From positions 49,586 through 113,585 of the forward strand of contig JBBQHI010000005.1 of the NCBI GenBank assembly GCA_038323835.1: a DNA stretch of 64,000 nt, read 5' to 3'. Numbering within the stretch: position 1 is the first letter of the stretch; every line of letters starts with the position of its first letter. The notes under the pieces are model-generated. The model searched no databases. It was given only the letters and a program-made list of their open reading frames with translations, and was not told where the DNA came from. Below, piece after piece: positions 17,293 through 25,123 of this stretch. The position numbers and the translations under genes were made by a program. Source of the stretch: JACVRW01 sp038323835. Lineage in GTDB: Bacteria; Actinomycetota; Thermoleophilia; Solirubrobacterales; Thermoleophilaceae.

Positions 17293-18333
17293 CTAGAAGA
17301 GCCGCCGGGCGCCGCCGGCGGGCCGCTCGACCCCCACGTGGTCGTACGCGGCGTCCGTGGCCACGCGCCCCCGCGGGGTGCGCATGATGAAGCCCTGCTG
17401 GAGCAGATAGGGCTCGTATACGTCCTCGATCGTGTCGGGCTCCTCGCCCACCGCGACCGCGAGCGTGGACAGGCCCACCGGGCCGCCGCCGAACTTCGTG
17501 CAGATGGCCTGGAGGATCTCGCGATCGAGCCTGTCGAGACCGGCCGCGTCCACCTCGAGCAGGTCGAGCGCCTCGCGGGCCACCACCGCGTCGATCCGGC
17601 CCGCTCCCCGGACCTCGGCGAAGTCGCGAGCGCGCTTGAGCAGCCGGTTCGCCACCCGCGGCGTGCCGCGAGAGCGCGAGGCGATGACCTCGGCCCCCTG
17701 GTCGTCGATCTCCACGCCGAGGATCCCGGCCGAGCGCCGCACGATCTCGGCGAGGTCGCCCGGCTCGTAGAGCCCCAGCCGGTGCGTCACGCCGAAGCGG
17801 TCGCGCAGCGGGGTCGTGAGGAGCCCGGCACGCGTGGTGGCGCCGATCATCGTGAACTGCGGAAGGTCGAGCGTGACGATCCGGGCGCCCGCGCCCTGGC
17901 CCACCGTGATCGGCAGCTTGCGGTCCTCCATCGCGGGATAGAACGTCTCCTCCAGCGCGCGCGGGAGACGGTGGATCTCGTCCACGAAGAACACGCTGCG
18001 CGGCTCCAGGGCGGTGAGGTAGCTGGCCACGTCGCCCTTGCGCTCCAGCGCCGGGCCCGCCGTGGCCACGAACTCCGCCCCCAGCTCGGACGCCACGATC
18101 TGGGCGAGCGAGGTCTTGCCCAGGCCCGGAGGGCCGGCGAGGAGAACGTGGTCGAGCGCCTCCCCGCGGGCCTTCGCGGCCTCGATGAACACCGCGAGCT
18201 GGTCCTTCACGGCCTCCTGGCCGACGAAGTCCTCGAGGCGCTTGGGCCGCAGCGAGCGGTCGAGCTCGTCCTCGGCGGCCAGCGGCGCCGGAGCCTGGAG
18301 CCGCTCCACCCCGGGGGTGCGGATGCCGTTCAC
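17293..18333 (-). CDS. ruvB: Holliday junction branch migration ATPase RuvB
   Basis: The product is 346 aa from GTG 18333, which overlaps the ruvA stop as GTGA. Walker A is GPPGLGKT (67-74), the Walker B/DEIH box is VFFVDEIHR (116-122), and arginine-finger/sensor regions follow (MIGATTRAGLLTTPLRDRFG). A C-terminal winged-helix ends in GFIMRTPRGRVAT. RuvB hexamers drive branch migration with RuvA at recombination junctions in the cytoplasm. It is the last gene of ruvC-ruvA-ruvB. Confidence 0.97.
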   Translation of the reverse strand: MNGIRTPGVERLQAPAPLAAEDELDRSLRPKRLEDFVGQEAVKDQLAVFIEAAKARGEALDHVLLAGPPGLGKTSLAQIVASELGAEFVATAGPALERKGDVASYLTALEPRSVFFVDEIHRLPRALEETFYPAMEDRKLPITVGQGAGARIVTLDLPQFTMIGATTRAGLLTTPLRDRFGVTHRLGLYEPGDLAEIVRRSAGILGVEIDDQGAEVIASRSRGTPRVANRLLKRARDFAEVRGAGRIDAVVAREALDLLEVDAAGLDRLDREILQAICTKFGGGPVGLSTLAVAVGEEPDTIEDVYEPYLLQQGFIMRTPRGRVATDAAYDHVGVERPAGGARRLF

Positions 18334-18908
18334 CGGGTTCCCCTCAGCGCCGCCGCGATCAGGTCCTCGGGCGTGCTGCCCTCGGCCTCCTGGAGAAGGC
18401 TGTCCACCTCCTGCGGCGAGAACCCGAGCCCGATTAGGCCGTCCCGCGCGAGCGTGCGCGGATCGTCGTCGGAGCCGCGGCGCACCACGATCTCCTCACT
18501 CGCGCGCCCGGCAACCTTCTCCCGGAGCTCCACGATTATTCGCTCGGCTGTGCGCTTGCCGATACCGGGCACGGCCTGGAAGCGTGCGGAATCGCCCGCG
18601 GCCAGGGCCTTCAGGAGCTCTCGCGGGCGTCCGCCGGAGAGCACGGCCAGCGCCACCTTGGGACCCACACCCTGGACCCCGATGAGCATCAGGAACAGCT
18701 CGCGCTCGGACTCGGTGGCAAAGCCGTAGAGCTGCATCGCGTCGTCCCGGAGGACCAGATGGGCGTGGAGGGTGCCGGGCTCGCCCACACCCGGAGATCC
18801 GCTGAAGGTCTCACCGGACACCGACAGCCGGTAGCCGACTCCGGCCGCCTCGATCACCAGCTCACCCGGGCGCCGGGCGATCACCGTGCCGGACACCGAG
18901 GCGATCAT
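18330..18908 (-). CDS. ruvA: Holliday junction DNA helicase subunit RuvA
   Basis: ATG 18908 (MIASVSGTVIARR) is chosen: it overlaps the ruvC stop as ATGA and gives 192 aa, the usual RuvA length, whereas a longer frame to 19238 runs inside ruvC. The OB-fold domain is followed by helix-hairpin-helix motifs (LIGVQGVGPKVALAVLSG and FQAVPGIGKRTAERIIVEL) that hold the four-way junction. The C-terminal domain III (LGFSPQEVDSLLQEAEG) binds RuvB. Both overlaps imply strict co-translation with ruvC and ruvB. Confidence 0.96.
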   Translation of the reverse strand: MIASVSGTVIARRPGELVIEAAGVGYRLSVSGETFSGSPGVGEPGTLHAHLVLRDDAMQLYGFATESERELFLMLIGVQGVGPKVALAVLSGGRPRELLKALAAGDSARFQAVPGIGKRTAERIIVELREKVAGRASEEIVVRRGSDDDPRTLARDGLIGLGFSPQEVDSLLQEAEGSTPEDLIAAALRGTR

Positions 18909-19396
18909 GCGAGGGCCTCGGCGAGCGGGGCCCCGTTGGCGTGGCAGATGGCCACCGCAAGGGCATCCGCCGCGTGGTCGGGCTCCGGCGGCTCGGAAAG
19001 CGAAAGCAGCGTGCCCACCATGCGCTGGACCTGGGCCTTCTCGGCGCCGCCGCTGCCGCACACCGCCTGCTTCACCGACTGCGGCGTGTACGAGAAACAC
19101 GAGATCCCGGCGGTTCCGGCGGCCAACAGGACCACTCCCCGCGCCTGCCCGACGGCAAAGGCGGTGCGCACGTTCTTGCCGAAGTAGAGCTCCTCCACCG
19201 CGAGTGCCTCGGGCCGGTGCTCGGCGATCAGATCGCACACCCGTCGGTGAATGTGGGCCAGCCGCTGTTCAAGCGGCGTGCTCGACCTGGTCTCGATCAC
19301 GCCGCCGTCGAGCGCCGCGAGCGAGCGCCCGCGCGAGATCACCACGCCGTAGCCCGTATGCGCGCTGCCCGGGTCGATGCCGAGGACGACCACCAT
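18905..19396 (-). CDS. ruvC: Crossover junction endodeoxyribonuclease RuvC
   Basis: ATG 19396 (MVVVLGIDPGSAHTG) gives 163 aa, the normal length; the frame to 19441 would run into an intergenic repeat. The RNase-H-like catalytic acidic residues are visible: D8 in GIDPGS, E68/E69 in AVEELYFGKN, and D140/H141/D144 in PDHAADALAVA. RuvC resolves Holliday junctions handed over by RuvAB. It is preceded by yebC, with repeat copy 3 in the gap, and overlaps ruvA by four bases. Confidence 0.96.
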   Translation of the reverse strand: MVVVLGIDPGSAHTGYGVVISRGRSLAALDGGVIETRSSTPLEQRLAHIHRRVCDLIAEHRPEALAVEELYFGKNVRTAFAVGQARGVVLLAAGTAGISCFSYTPQSVKQAVCGSGGAEKAQVQRMVGTLLSLSEPPEPDHAADALAVAICHANGAPLAEALA

Positions 19397-19440
19397 CACA
19401 TTGATTCTGCGCGCGGGTGCGGACGCCTCCAGGGATGGCA

Positions 19441-19482
19441 TGGTCCGGTGCTCGCCCGATCAGCGATCGGGCTGCGCTCCTC
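19441..19482 (+). repeat. Palindromic intergenic repeat, copy 3
   Basis: Sequence blocks are TGGTCCGGTGCTCG, the palindrome CCCGATCAGCGATCGGG and CTGCGCTCCTC. It lies between the yebC stop (19502) and the ruvC start (19396) and could attenuate read-through between the two genes. Copy 4 flanks yebC on the other side in opposite orientation. Confidence 0.7.
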
Positions 19483-19501
19483 ACCCGAGGCCGTGGCGGC
19501 C

Positions 19502-20254
19502 TCAGGCCGTGGCGAGCCGTTCGAGCACGTCGGCGTCCACGTCGAAGTTCGCGTGTACGGCCTGAACGTCGTCGTGGTCCTCGAGCGACTCGATCAGTCT
19601 CATCAGGGAGCCGACGCGATCCTCCGGGACGGGTGTCCGGGTGGTGGGCCGCATCGACAGCTCGGCGGACTCCAGCTGCACCCCGGCCGCCTCGAGGGCC
19701 GCCCGCACGGCGGCCAGCTCGGCGGGGCCGGTCACGATCTCCCACACGTCGCCGTCGAGGCTCAGGTCCTCCGCGCCGGCGTCGATGGCGGCGAGCAGGT
19801 CCTCCTCGCCGTAGCGAAGACCGTCCACCACAACCTCGCCCTTCTTCTCGAAGATCCACGCCACGGAGCCCGGCTCACCGAGGCTGCCTCCGGACTTGGT
19901 GAACATGTTCCGCACCTCGGAGCCGGTGCGGTTGCGGTTGTCGGTGAGCGCCTCGACGAGGATCGCCACCCCGCCCGGGCCGTACCCCTCGTAGAGGATG
20001 CTCTCGAAGGTCTCGCCCTCGGAATCGGCGCCCGTGCCCTTGGCGATGGCCCGCTCGATGTTGTCCTTTGGCATGCTGGCGTCGCGCGCCTTCTGGATGG
20101 CGAGCGAGAGCGACGGGTTCCCCTCAGGGTCTCCCCCACCCTCGCGCGCGGCCACCGTGATCGCGCGCGTGAGCTTGGTGAAGAGCTGGCCGCGCCTGGC
20201 ATCGACGGCCTTCTTCTTGTGCTTGATCGATGCCCACTTGGAATGACCCGCCAT
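19502..20254 (-). CDS. yebC: YebC/PmpR family translation/transcription factor
   Basis: ATG 20254 (MAGHSKWASIKHKKKAVDA) is the family-typical start; product 250 aa. Signature segments RRGQLFTKLTRAI, AKGTGADSEGE and YGPGGVAILVEALTDNRNRT are present. The family was long annotated as a transcription regulator; recent work links YebC-type proteins to relief of ribosome stalling at proline-rich stretches. It sits upstream of ruvCAB, as in most actinobacteria, but is separated from both neighbours by inverted copies of the palindromic repeat, so it may be transcribed on its own. Confidence 0.95.
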   Translation of the reverse strand: MAGHSKWASIKHKKKAVDARRGQLFTKLTRAITVAAREGGGDPEGNPSLSLAIQKARDASMPKDNIERAIAKGTGADSEGETFESILYEGYGPGGVAILVEALTDNRNRTGSEVRNMFTKSGGSLGEPGSVAWIFEKKGEVVVDGLRYGEEDLLAAIDAGAEDLSLDGDVWEIVTGPAELAAVRAALEAAGVQLESAELSMRPTTRTPVPEDRVGSLMRLIESLEDHDDVQAVHANFDVDADVLERLATA

Positions 20255-20310
20255 GTCGTCCAAGAGAGTATCCCCCGATGGGCCATCCGGAACCTCGGCC
20301 AGGGGGCCAG

Positions 20311-20357
20311 GGAGGAGCGCAGCGCGATCGGTGATCGCGCGAGCACCGGACCATGCC
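20311..20357 (-). repeat. Palindromic intergenic repeat, copy 4
   Basis: On the minus strand this reads GCATGGTCCGGTGCTCGC, the palindrome GCGATCACCGATCGC and GCTGCGCTCCTCC. It lies between the aminopeptidase stop (20361) and the yebC start and is in inverted orientation relative to copy 3. Confidence 0.7.
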
Positions 20358-20360
20358 TTC

Positions 20361-21467
20361 CTAGAGCACGAGGAACTTCCCGTCCCGCTGCAACTCCTGG
20401 CCGTCCACGGTCAGCGAACCGCCCTGGCGCAGGTCGCACACCATGTCCCAGTGGACGGCCGAACTGTTCTCGCCGCCCGTCTCGGGATAGGACATCCCGA
20501 TGGCCAGGTGCACCGTGCCGCCGATCTTCTCGTCGAGAAGGATCTCGCGGGTGCCGCTGGCGATGCCGAAGTTCGTGCCGATCCCGATCTCTCCCAGGCG
20601 CCGGGCGCCGTCGTCGGTGTTCAGCATCTCGATCAGGAACTCCTCGCCGCGCGCGGCGGATGCGTCCACGACCTTCCCGTCCTCGAACCTCAACTGCACG
20701 CCCTCCACCTCGCGGCCGCCGTATCCGGCCGGGAACGAGAAGGCGACCGTGCCGTTCACCGAATCCTCGATCGGCCCGGTGAAGAACTCGCCGTCGGGCA
20801 TGTTGTGCTCACCCGCGCACGGGATCCACGTCCTCCCCTCGACTCCCAGCTTGAGGTCGGTGCCGGGGGCCTGGATGTGCACCTCGCTGCGGCCGTTGAT
20901 CCACTCGGCCAGACGGCGAACGTCGTCCGACTGGCGCTCCCAGGCGGTGACCGGGTCGCCGTCGCTGACCAAGCAGGCGGAGTAGAAGAAGTCCTCGTAC
21001 TCGCGCAGCGACATGCCCGCCTCGGCCGCGTACGCCTCCGTGGGGAACAGCGTGAGGGACCAGCGGTGAGAGCCCTCGGCGGCACGCTTCATGGTCGCGT
21101 CCATGAGCGGCTTGCGTGCCTTCTGAGCCCGCGCCTGGCGCGCCGGATCCGCCTGCTGAAGCTCATGCGGATTCACGTCGGCCATGATCACGATCCGAAC
21201 GTCCGACTCGTCCGCCACCCACCTGGCCGTGGGCGCGATCCAGTCGAGCTGATCGTCCGAGGCGAGCTCGTAGAACGCGGACTGCGCGGCCGTGGTGGAG
21301 AGCTGGATGATCGGGTGCCCGCCCGCTCGCAGCACCTCCTCGTACACCGCCTGCACGAGCACCTCGGCCGCGGAGGTGGACTGGATCACGCACACGTCGC
21401 CCTTCTGCACCTTGGTCGAGTAGCGGACGAGGATCTGCGCGAGTGCCTCGGCGCGCTGGTCTCTCAT
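20361..21467 (-). CDS. M29-family (thermophilic-type) metallo-aminopeptidase
   Basis: The product is 368 aa; ATG 21467 overlaps the pdxT stop as ATGA. The C-terminal half carries the M29 (AmpS/aminopeptidase T) metal-site pattern: a glutamate in RRLGEIGIGTNFG, a histidine and tyrosine in GGTVHLAIGMSYPETGG, and His/Asp in AVHWDMVCDL. The N-terminal domain begins with ALAQILVRYSTKVQKGD, also typical. The enzyme removes N-terminal residues from peptides in the cytoplasm using two metal ions. It is the third gene of the pdxS-pdxT unit by translational coupling, although its function is not known to relate to vitamin B6. Confidence 0.9.
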   Translation of the reverse strand: MRDQRAEALAQILVRYSTKVQKGDVCVIQSTSAAEVLVQAVYEEVLRAGGHPIIQLSTTAAQSAFYELASDDQLDWIAPTARWVADESDVRIVIMADVNPHELQQADPARQARAQKARKPLMDATMKRAAEGSHRWSLTLFPTEAYAAEAGMSLREYEDFFYSACLVSDGDPVTAWERQSDDVRRLAEWINGRSEVHIQAPGTDLKLGVEGRTWIPCAGEHNMPDGEFFTGPIEDSVNGTVAFSFPAGYGGREVEGVQLRFEDGKVVDASAARGEEFLIEMLNTDDGARRLGEIGIGTNFGIASGTREILLDEKIGGTVHLAIGMSYPETGGENSSAVHWDMVCDLRQGGSLTVDGQELQRDGKFLVL

Positions 21468-22066
21468 GCGGGGGGGCCTCCGTTGGTTGGGACGAGCCAG
21501 CGATGCACGCTGCGGTCGTCGGTCAGCTCGGGGTGAAAAGCCACGGCGAGGATGTTCGCCTGGCGAACGGCCACCGGGTGGCCCTCGATCTCCGCCAGAA
21601 CCTCCACCTCGTCGCCGTGCGACTTTACCCAGGGCGCCCGGATGAACACTCCCCGCAGCGCGCCGATTCCCTCGAGCTCGAGGTCGGCCTCGAAGGAGTG
21701 GAGCTGGCGCCCGAAGGCGTTGCGCTCGGCGCTCACGTCCAGCAGCCCGAGGTGGTCCCGGTCCAGGAGGATCATCCCGGCGCAGGTGCCGAGCACCGGC
21801 TTGCCGCTCCGCACGAAGGCCCTCAGCGGGTCGGCCAGTCCCTCGCGCTCCACCCCGAGCGTCATGGTCGTGGACTCACCGCCGGGGATCACCAGCCCGT
21901 CGAGGCCCTCGAGCTCCTCACGGGTGCGCACCGCCCGCGGCTCAGCGCCGAGCTCACGCAGTACGTCCATGTGCGCGTCGAAGTCGCCCTGGAGGGCCAG
22001 GACCCCAACAATAGGATCGGTGCGCAGCCGGCCGAGCCGGCTGCTTCCGCCAGGCGGCGCGCTCAC
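21464..22066 (-). CDS. pdxT: Pyridoxal 5'-phosphate synthase glutaminase subunit PdxT
   Basis: GTG 22066 overlaps the pdxS stop as GTGA. The product is 200 aa with an N-terminal extension of about 18 residues before VGVLALQGDFDAHMDVL. The class-I glutaminase triad is visible: C95 in GTCAGMIL, H178 and E180 in AFHPELTDD. PGGEST (61-66) forms the glutamine site. It releases ammonia for PdxS in the 12+12 PLP synthase complex. Confidence 0.95.
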   Translation of the reverse strand: MSAPPGGSSRLGRLRTDPIVGVLALQGDFDAHMDVLRELGAEPRAVRTREELEGLDGLVIPGGESTTMTLGVEREGLADPLRAFVRSGKPVLGTCAGMILLDRDHLGLLDVSAERNAFGRQLHSFEADLELEGIGALRGVFIRAPWVKSHGDEVEVLAEIEGHPVAVRQANILAVAFHPELTDDRSVHRWLVPTNGGPPA

Positions 22067-22953
22067 CAGCCGCGGTTCTGGAGCAGGCCGCCGCCGCCGG
22101 GCGCGTCGAGCGTCCCGATCTCGAGCCCGGCCATCGGCTCACCCAGACCACGCGACGCCGCGGCCACGCGCTCCGGGTCCTGGAAGTGTGTGGTGGCCTC
22201 CACGATCGCCCGCCCGGTGCGCTCCGGTTCCGCCGACTTTAAGTTGCCGGAGCCCAGGAAGTTCCCCTGGGCGCCTCGCTGCATCATCCGCGCGGCGTCC
22301 GCTGGGGTGGCGATGCCGCCCGCGCAGAACAGGACCACGGGCAGGCGGCCCGTGCCGGCCACCTCCCGCACCAGCTCGAGCGGAGCCCGGAGCTCCTTGG
22401 CCGCGTTGGGAAGCTCCATCGCGTCGAGCGTGGCGAGGCGGCGGAGCTCGCCGGTGATCAGGCGGATGTGTCGCACGGCCTCCACCACGTTGCCGGTGCC
22501 GGCCTCGCCCTTCGAGCGGATCATGGCCGCGCCCTCGGCGATCCGCCGCAGCGCCTCGCCCAGGTTGGTGGCGCCGCACACGAACGGGACGCTGAAGGCG
22601 TGCTTGTCGATGTGGTGCGCCTCGTCGGCGGGCGTGAGGACCTCGGACTCGTCGATGTAGTCCACCTCGAGCGCCTGGAGCACCTGCGCCTCGGCGAAGT
22701 GGCCGATGCGGGCCTTAGCCATGACGGGGATCGTGACCTCGGCCTTGATCTCCTCGATCATCGTCGGGTTGGACATGCGGGCCACGCCGCCGTCGGACCG
22801 GATGTCCGAGGGCACGCGCTCCAGCGCCATGACGGCCGCGGCGCCCACGTCCTCGGCGATCTTGGCCTGCTCGGCGTTGACCACGTCCATGATGACCCCG
22901 CCCTTGAGCATCTCGGCGAGGCCGGCCTTTACTCTGAAGGTTCCGGTCTCCAC
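22063..22953 (-). CDS. pdxS: Pyridoxal 5'-phosphate synthase lyase subunit PdxS
   Basis: The product is 296 aa from GTG 22953. Key lysine K80 in PVMAKARIGHF should bind ribose 5-phosphate, and D23 in GGVIMDVVNAEQA is the conserved aspartate. The phosphate-binding glycine segment VLFCAGGIATPADAARMMQ is intact. PdxS condenses ribose 5-phosphate, glyceraldehyde 3-phosphate and ammonia to PLP. It heads the unit pdxS-pdxT-aminopeptidase. Confidence 0.97.
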   Translation of the reverse strand: METGTFRVKAGLAEMLKGGVIMDVVNAEQAKIAEDVGAAAVMALERVPSDIRSDGGVARMSNPTMIEEIKAEVTIPVMAKARIGHFAEAQVLQALEVDYIDESEVLTPADEAHHIDKHAFSVPFVCGATNLGEALRRIAEGAAMIRSKGEAGTGNVVEAVRHIRLITGELRRLATLDAMELPNAAKELRAPLELVREVAGTGRLPVVLFCAGGIATPADAARMMQRGAQGNFLGSGNLKSAEPERTGRAIVEATTHFQDPERVAAASRGLGEPMAGLEIGTLDAPGGGGLLQNRGW

Positions 22954-23009
22954 GGCGTCAATGGTACCCAGCGGGCGGGCCCTGCCTATGTATTACAAGG
23001 CGACGGTGA

Positions 23010-23026
23010 GGGACCCTCAGGGTCCC
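23010..23026. terminator. Perfect hairpin spanning the stop codon of a hydrolase gene
   Basis: GGGACCCT (23010-23017), one C, then AGGGTCCC (23019-23026). The minus-strand hydrolase ends at 23017, so its stop codon is inside the hairpin. No clear T-run follows. It probably marks the end of the hydrolase transcript just upstream of pdxS. Confidence 0.45.
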
Positions 23027-25122
23027 GTCCACCCGGCTGCGTGGCACGGGGCGGTCCCGCACACGTTGATGACGCGCCCGTCGATGCGCAGGAACTCCGA
23101 GATCTGGCGGCGAATCCGCGCCTCGGACTCGATCACCAGGTCGTGTGGATCCACCCCTATCCGCGGCGGCGTGTTCGTGATCGGCGGGGTCAGGGTGCCC
23201 AGGCACTCGGGCGCGCCGGCGACACCGCAGCCGGCAGGCCGCAGCGGACCGATGTCCCAGATCACGAGTGACGCGTCGCCCTCGTAGGGGAAGTGCTTGA
23301 TCCGGGGGATCCCGAAGTACGGGTCGCGGTCCGAATGGCGCCCGGGGTCCGTCGCCGGGAAGCGGATGTGCGAGCCGATGGTGCGCGCCTCCACCTCGGT
23401 GGCCAGGTTGGACACCTGGTGATCGCCGAACGAGAGAAGCTGGAGCACCTTGTGGGGCGGCGTGTTCGGCAGCGGGTCGTCCGTCATGTGCCACGCATAG
23501 CCGTTGGGCTCGCCCCGGTCCCAGAGGATCTGGATCAGCGAGAGCAGCAGCGGCCGCTCCACCTCGTTCGGGTAGTAGGGGTAGAGGATCGTGGCGTAGA
23601 GATCGAAGTCCACGCTGCGGGTGAGCAGCAGGCTGTAGTTCATCGCGCCCACGTAGAGGGCGGAGCGATTGAGGTCGGGGGACAGGGCGGTGAGGGCGCC
23701 GCCCGCGATCCCGCCCTGGCTGTTCCCGTAGTAGAAGAGGCGCCGGGTGTCGATCAACGGCCTGCCGTCACGCTGGAAGGCCGGATTGGCCGCGAACCCG
23801 CCGGGGTGGATCAGCGTCCGGCCGATGAACATGAAGTCGAGGAAGCCCTGCTGGAGGCGGTCGGCCAGGCTCGGGAAGCGCGAAAGGTCCTGGAGGATGG
23901 TGACCGCGTTGCCCACGTCGGGGTCCGCCATCCCGATGAAGTCGGCACCGCACACGATCACGTTGTTCTCGTTGCCGAGCTGCTCCACGTTGTCGGCGCC
24001 CACCTCTCCGGCGTCGCCGAACAGGCCGTGGCCGTAGAGCGAGGGGCGCGCGGGATTGTCCGGCGTGGCCGAGCGCGGGATGTTGCAGATGAAGGTGGCC
24101 TCGTAGTTGTTGCCGGGGATGCGCTGGGGCAGGCCGTCGGGACCCAGCTGGTAGCGCGATCCCGGCGGACAGCCGGCCTTGTTCAGGTAACAGGGGACGG
24201 TCACGTGCCCCTCCACCCTGCGGGCCACGTTCGGCTGCTGGTCGGGCGTGTAGTCGATCACCTTGTCGATCGTGTACTTCGGCGACACGCCCTCCACGAT
24301 CAGGTTCTTCAGGTTGTGGTCGCCGAGGTCCGCGAAGGCCCGGTCGCGGATCGACAGCATCCGTTCCGAGAGCGAGCGCTCGCTCGACACGGTGAAGTCC
24401 CAGGCCAGGTAGAGGTCCCGGCGATCGATGCCCGAATGCCGGAGGGACCTGAAGATCGACTCCATGTGCCAGCGGCGCTGCTCGAAGGCCGCGGAGTCGG
24501 TCCGGATCCGGTCGCGATAGAGCTGGAAGGCACGACCCGCCTCGAGCTTCTTGCCGTCCGCGCCGCGCAGGTTGCGCAGAGCGACGATGTAGCGCTCGCC
24601 CTCACGGAAGTTCTTGCCCGGGTGGATGATCAGCGCCGTGGTGGCCGGAGAGGTGGCGTTCGAGTCGAGCTCCGCCCAGATGAGCTGCCGATGGCCGGTG
24701 CGGGCGTTGATCACCACGATCGGCGCCCGCCGGTCGTAGGTCCGTGCCAGGTCCGTGACCGGCACCGCGCCCGTCCGCGCCATCGCCGCCGGCGTGTCGA
24801 GCCCGGGCACCTTCAGGACGATGGGCTGGCCCGGGCTGAAGCCGTCCGAGCGGTTGTAGTCCGAGGGCTCGATCGGCACGCCCGACTTGTTCTTGGGCAT
24901 CATCGACGAGGTCAGGGCAAGCTGGCGCCCGGTGTCGGTGGGTGCCCGGCGCGTGAAGTAGTCGTTGGGCCAGGGGAAGAGGCACTCGCCGCCGCCGAGC
25001 GGGTCGCAACCCGGCGCCACCACGGGCGCGGGCACCGGCGGGCGCGGGTGGTGGGCCGATGCAGGCGCGGCTGCGATAGCGAGGGCGGCCAGGGCGGCGA
25101 GTAGTGCCAGCGGGCGTGTCAT
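23017..25122 (-). CDS. Secreted alpha/beta-hydrolase-like protein, paralogue A
   Basis: The product is 701 aa with a signal peptide (MTRPLALLAALAALAIAAAP, then SAHH). The nucleophile elbow is GNSQGG with S468, preceded by RLFYYG, as in lipases and esterases of the alpha/beta-hydrolase fold. GHGLFGDAGEV upstream may form the oxyanion region, and SFGDHQVSNLA is a possible acid/His segment. Conserved cysteines in GCDPLGGGEC, CYLNKAGC and VCGTAPC suggest disulfides in an exported protein. It lies one base after the stop of paralogue B, so the pair is one operon. The substrate is unknown. Confidence 0.75.
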   Translation of the reverse strand: MTRPLALLAALAALAIAAAPASAHHPRPPVPAPVVAPGCDPLGGGECLFPWPNDYFTRRAPTDTGRQLALTSSMMPKNKSGVPIEPSDYNRSDGFSPGQPIVLKVPGLDTPAAMARTGAVPVTDLARTYDRRAPIVVINARTGHRQLIWAELDSNATSPATTALIIHPGKNFREGERYIVALRNLRGADGKKLEAGRAFQLYRDRIRTDSAAFEQRRWHMESIFRSLRHSGIDRRDLYLAWDFTVSSERSLSERMLSIRDRAFADLGDHNLKNLIVEGVSPKYTIDKVIDYTPDQQPNVARRVEGHVTVPCYLNKAGCPPGSRYQLGPDGLPQRIPGNNYEATFICNIPRSATPDNPARPSLYGHGLFGDAGEVGADNVEQLGNENNVIVCGADFIGMADPDVGNAVTILQDLSRFPSLADRLQQGFLDFMFIGRTLIHPGGFAANPAFQRDGRPLIDTRRLFYYGNSQGGIAGGALTALSPDLNRSALYVGAMNYSLLLTRSVDFDLYATILYPYYPNEVERPLLLSLIQILWDRGEPNGYAWHMTDDPLPNTPPHKVLQLLSFGDHQVSNLATEVEARTIGSHIRFPATDPGRHSDRDPYFGIPRIKHFPYEGDASLVIWDIGPLRPAGCGVAGAPECLGTLTPPITNTPPRIGVDPHDLVIESEARIRRQISEFLRIDGRVINVCGTAPCHAAGWTGP

Positions 25123-25123
25123 C

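Noticed and set aside
18330..19238. Longer ruvA start giving 302 residues
   Set aside because: The extra 110 residues overlap ruvC out of frame and lack RuvA features; ATG 18908 gives the normal size.
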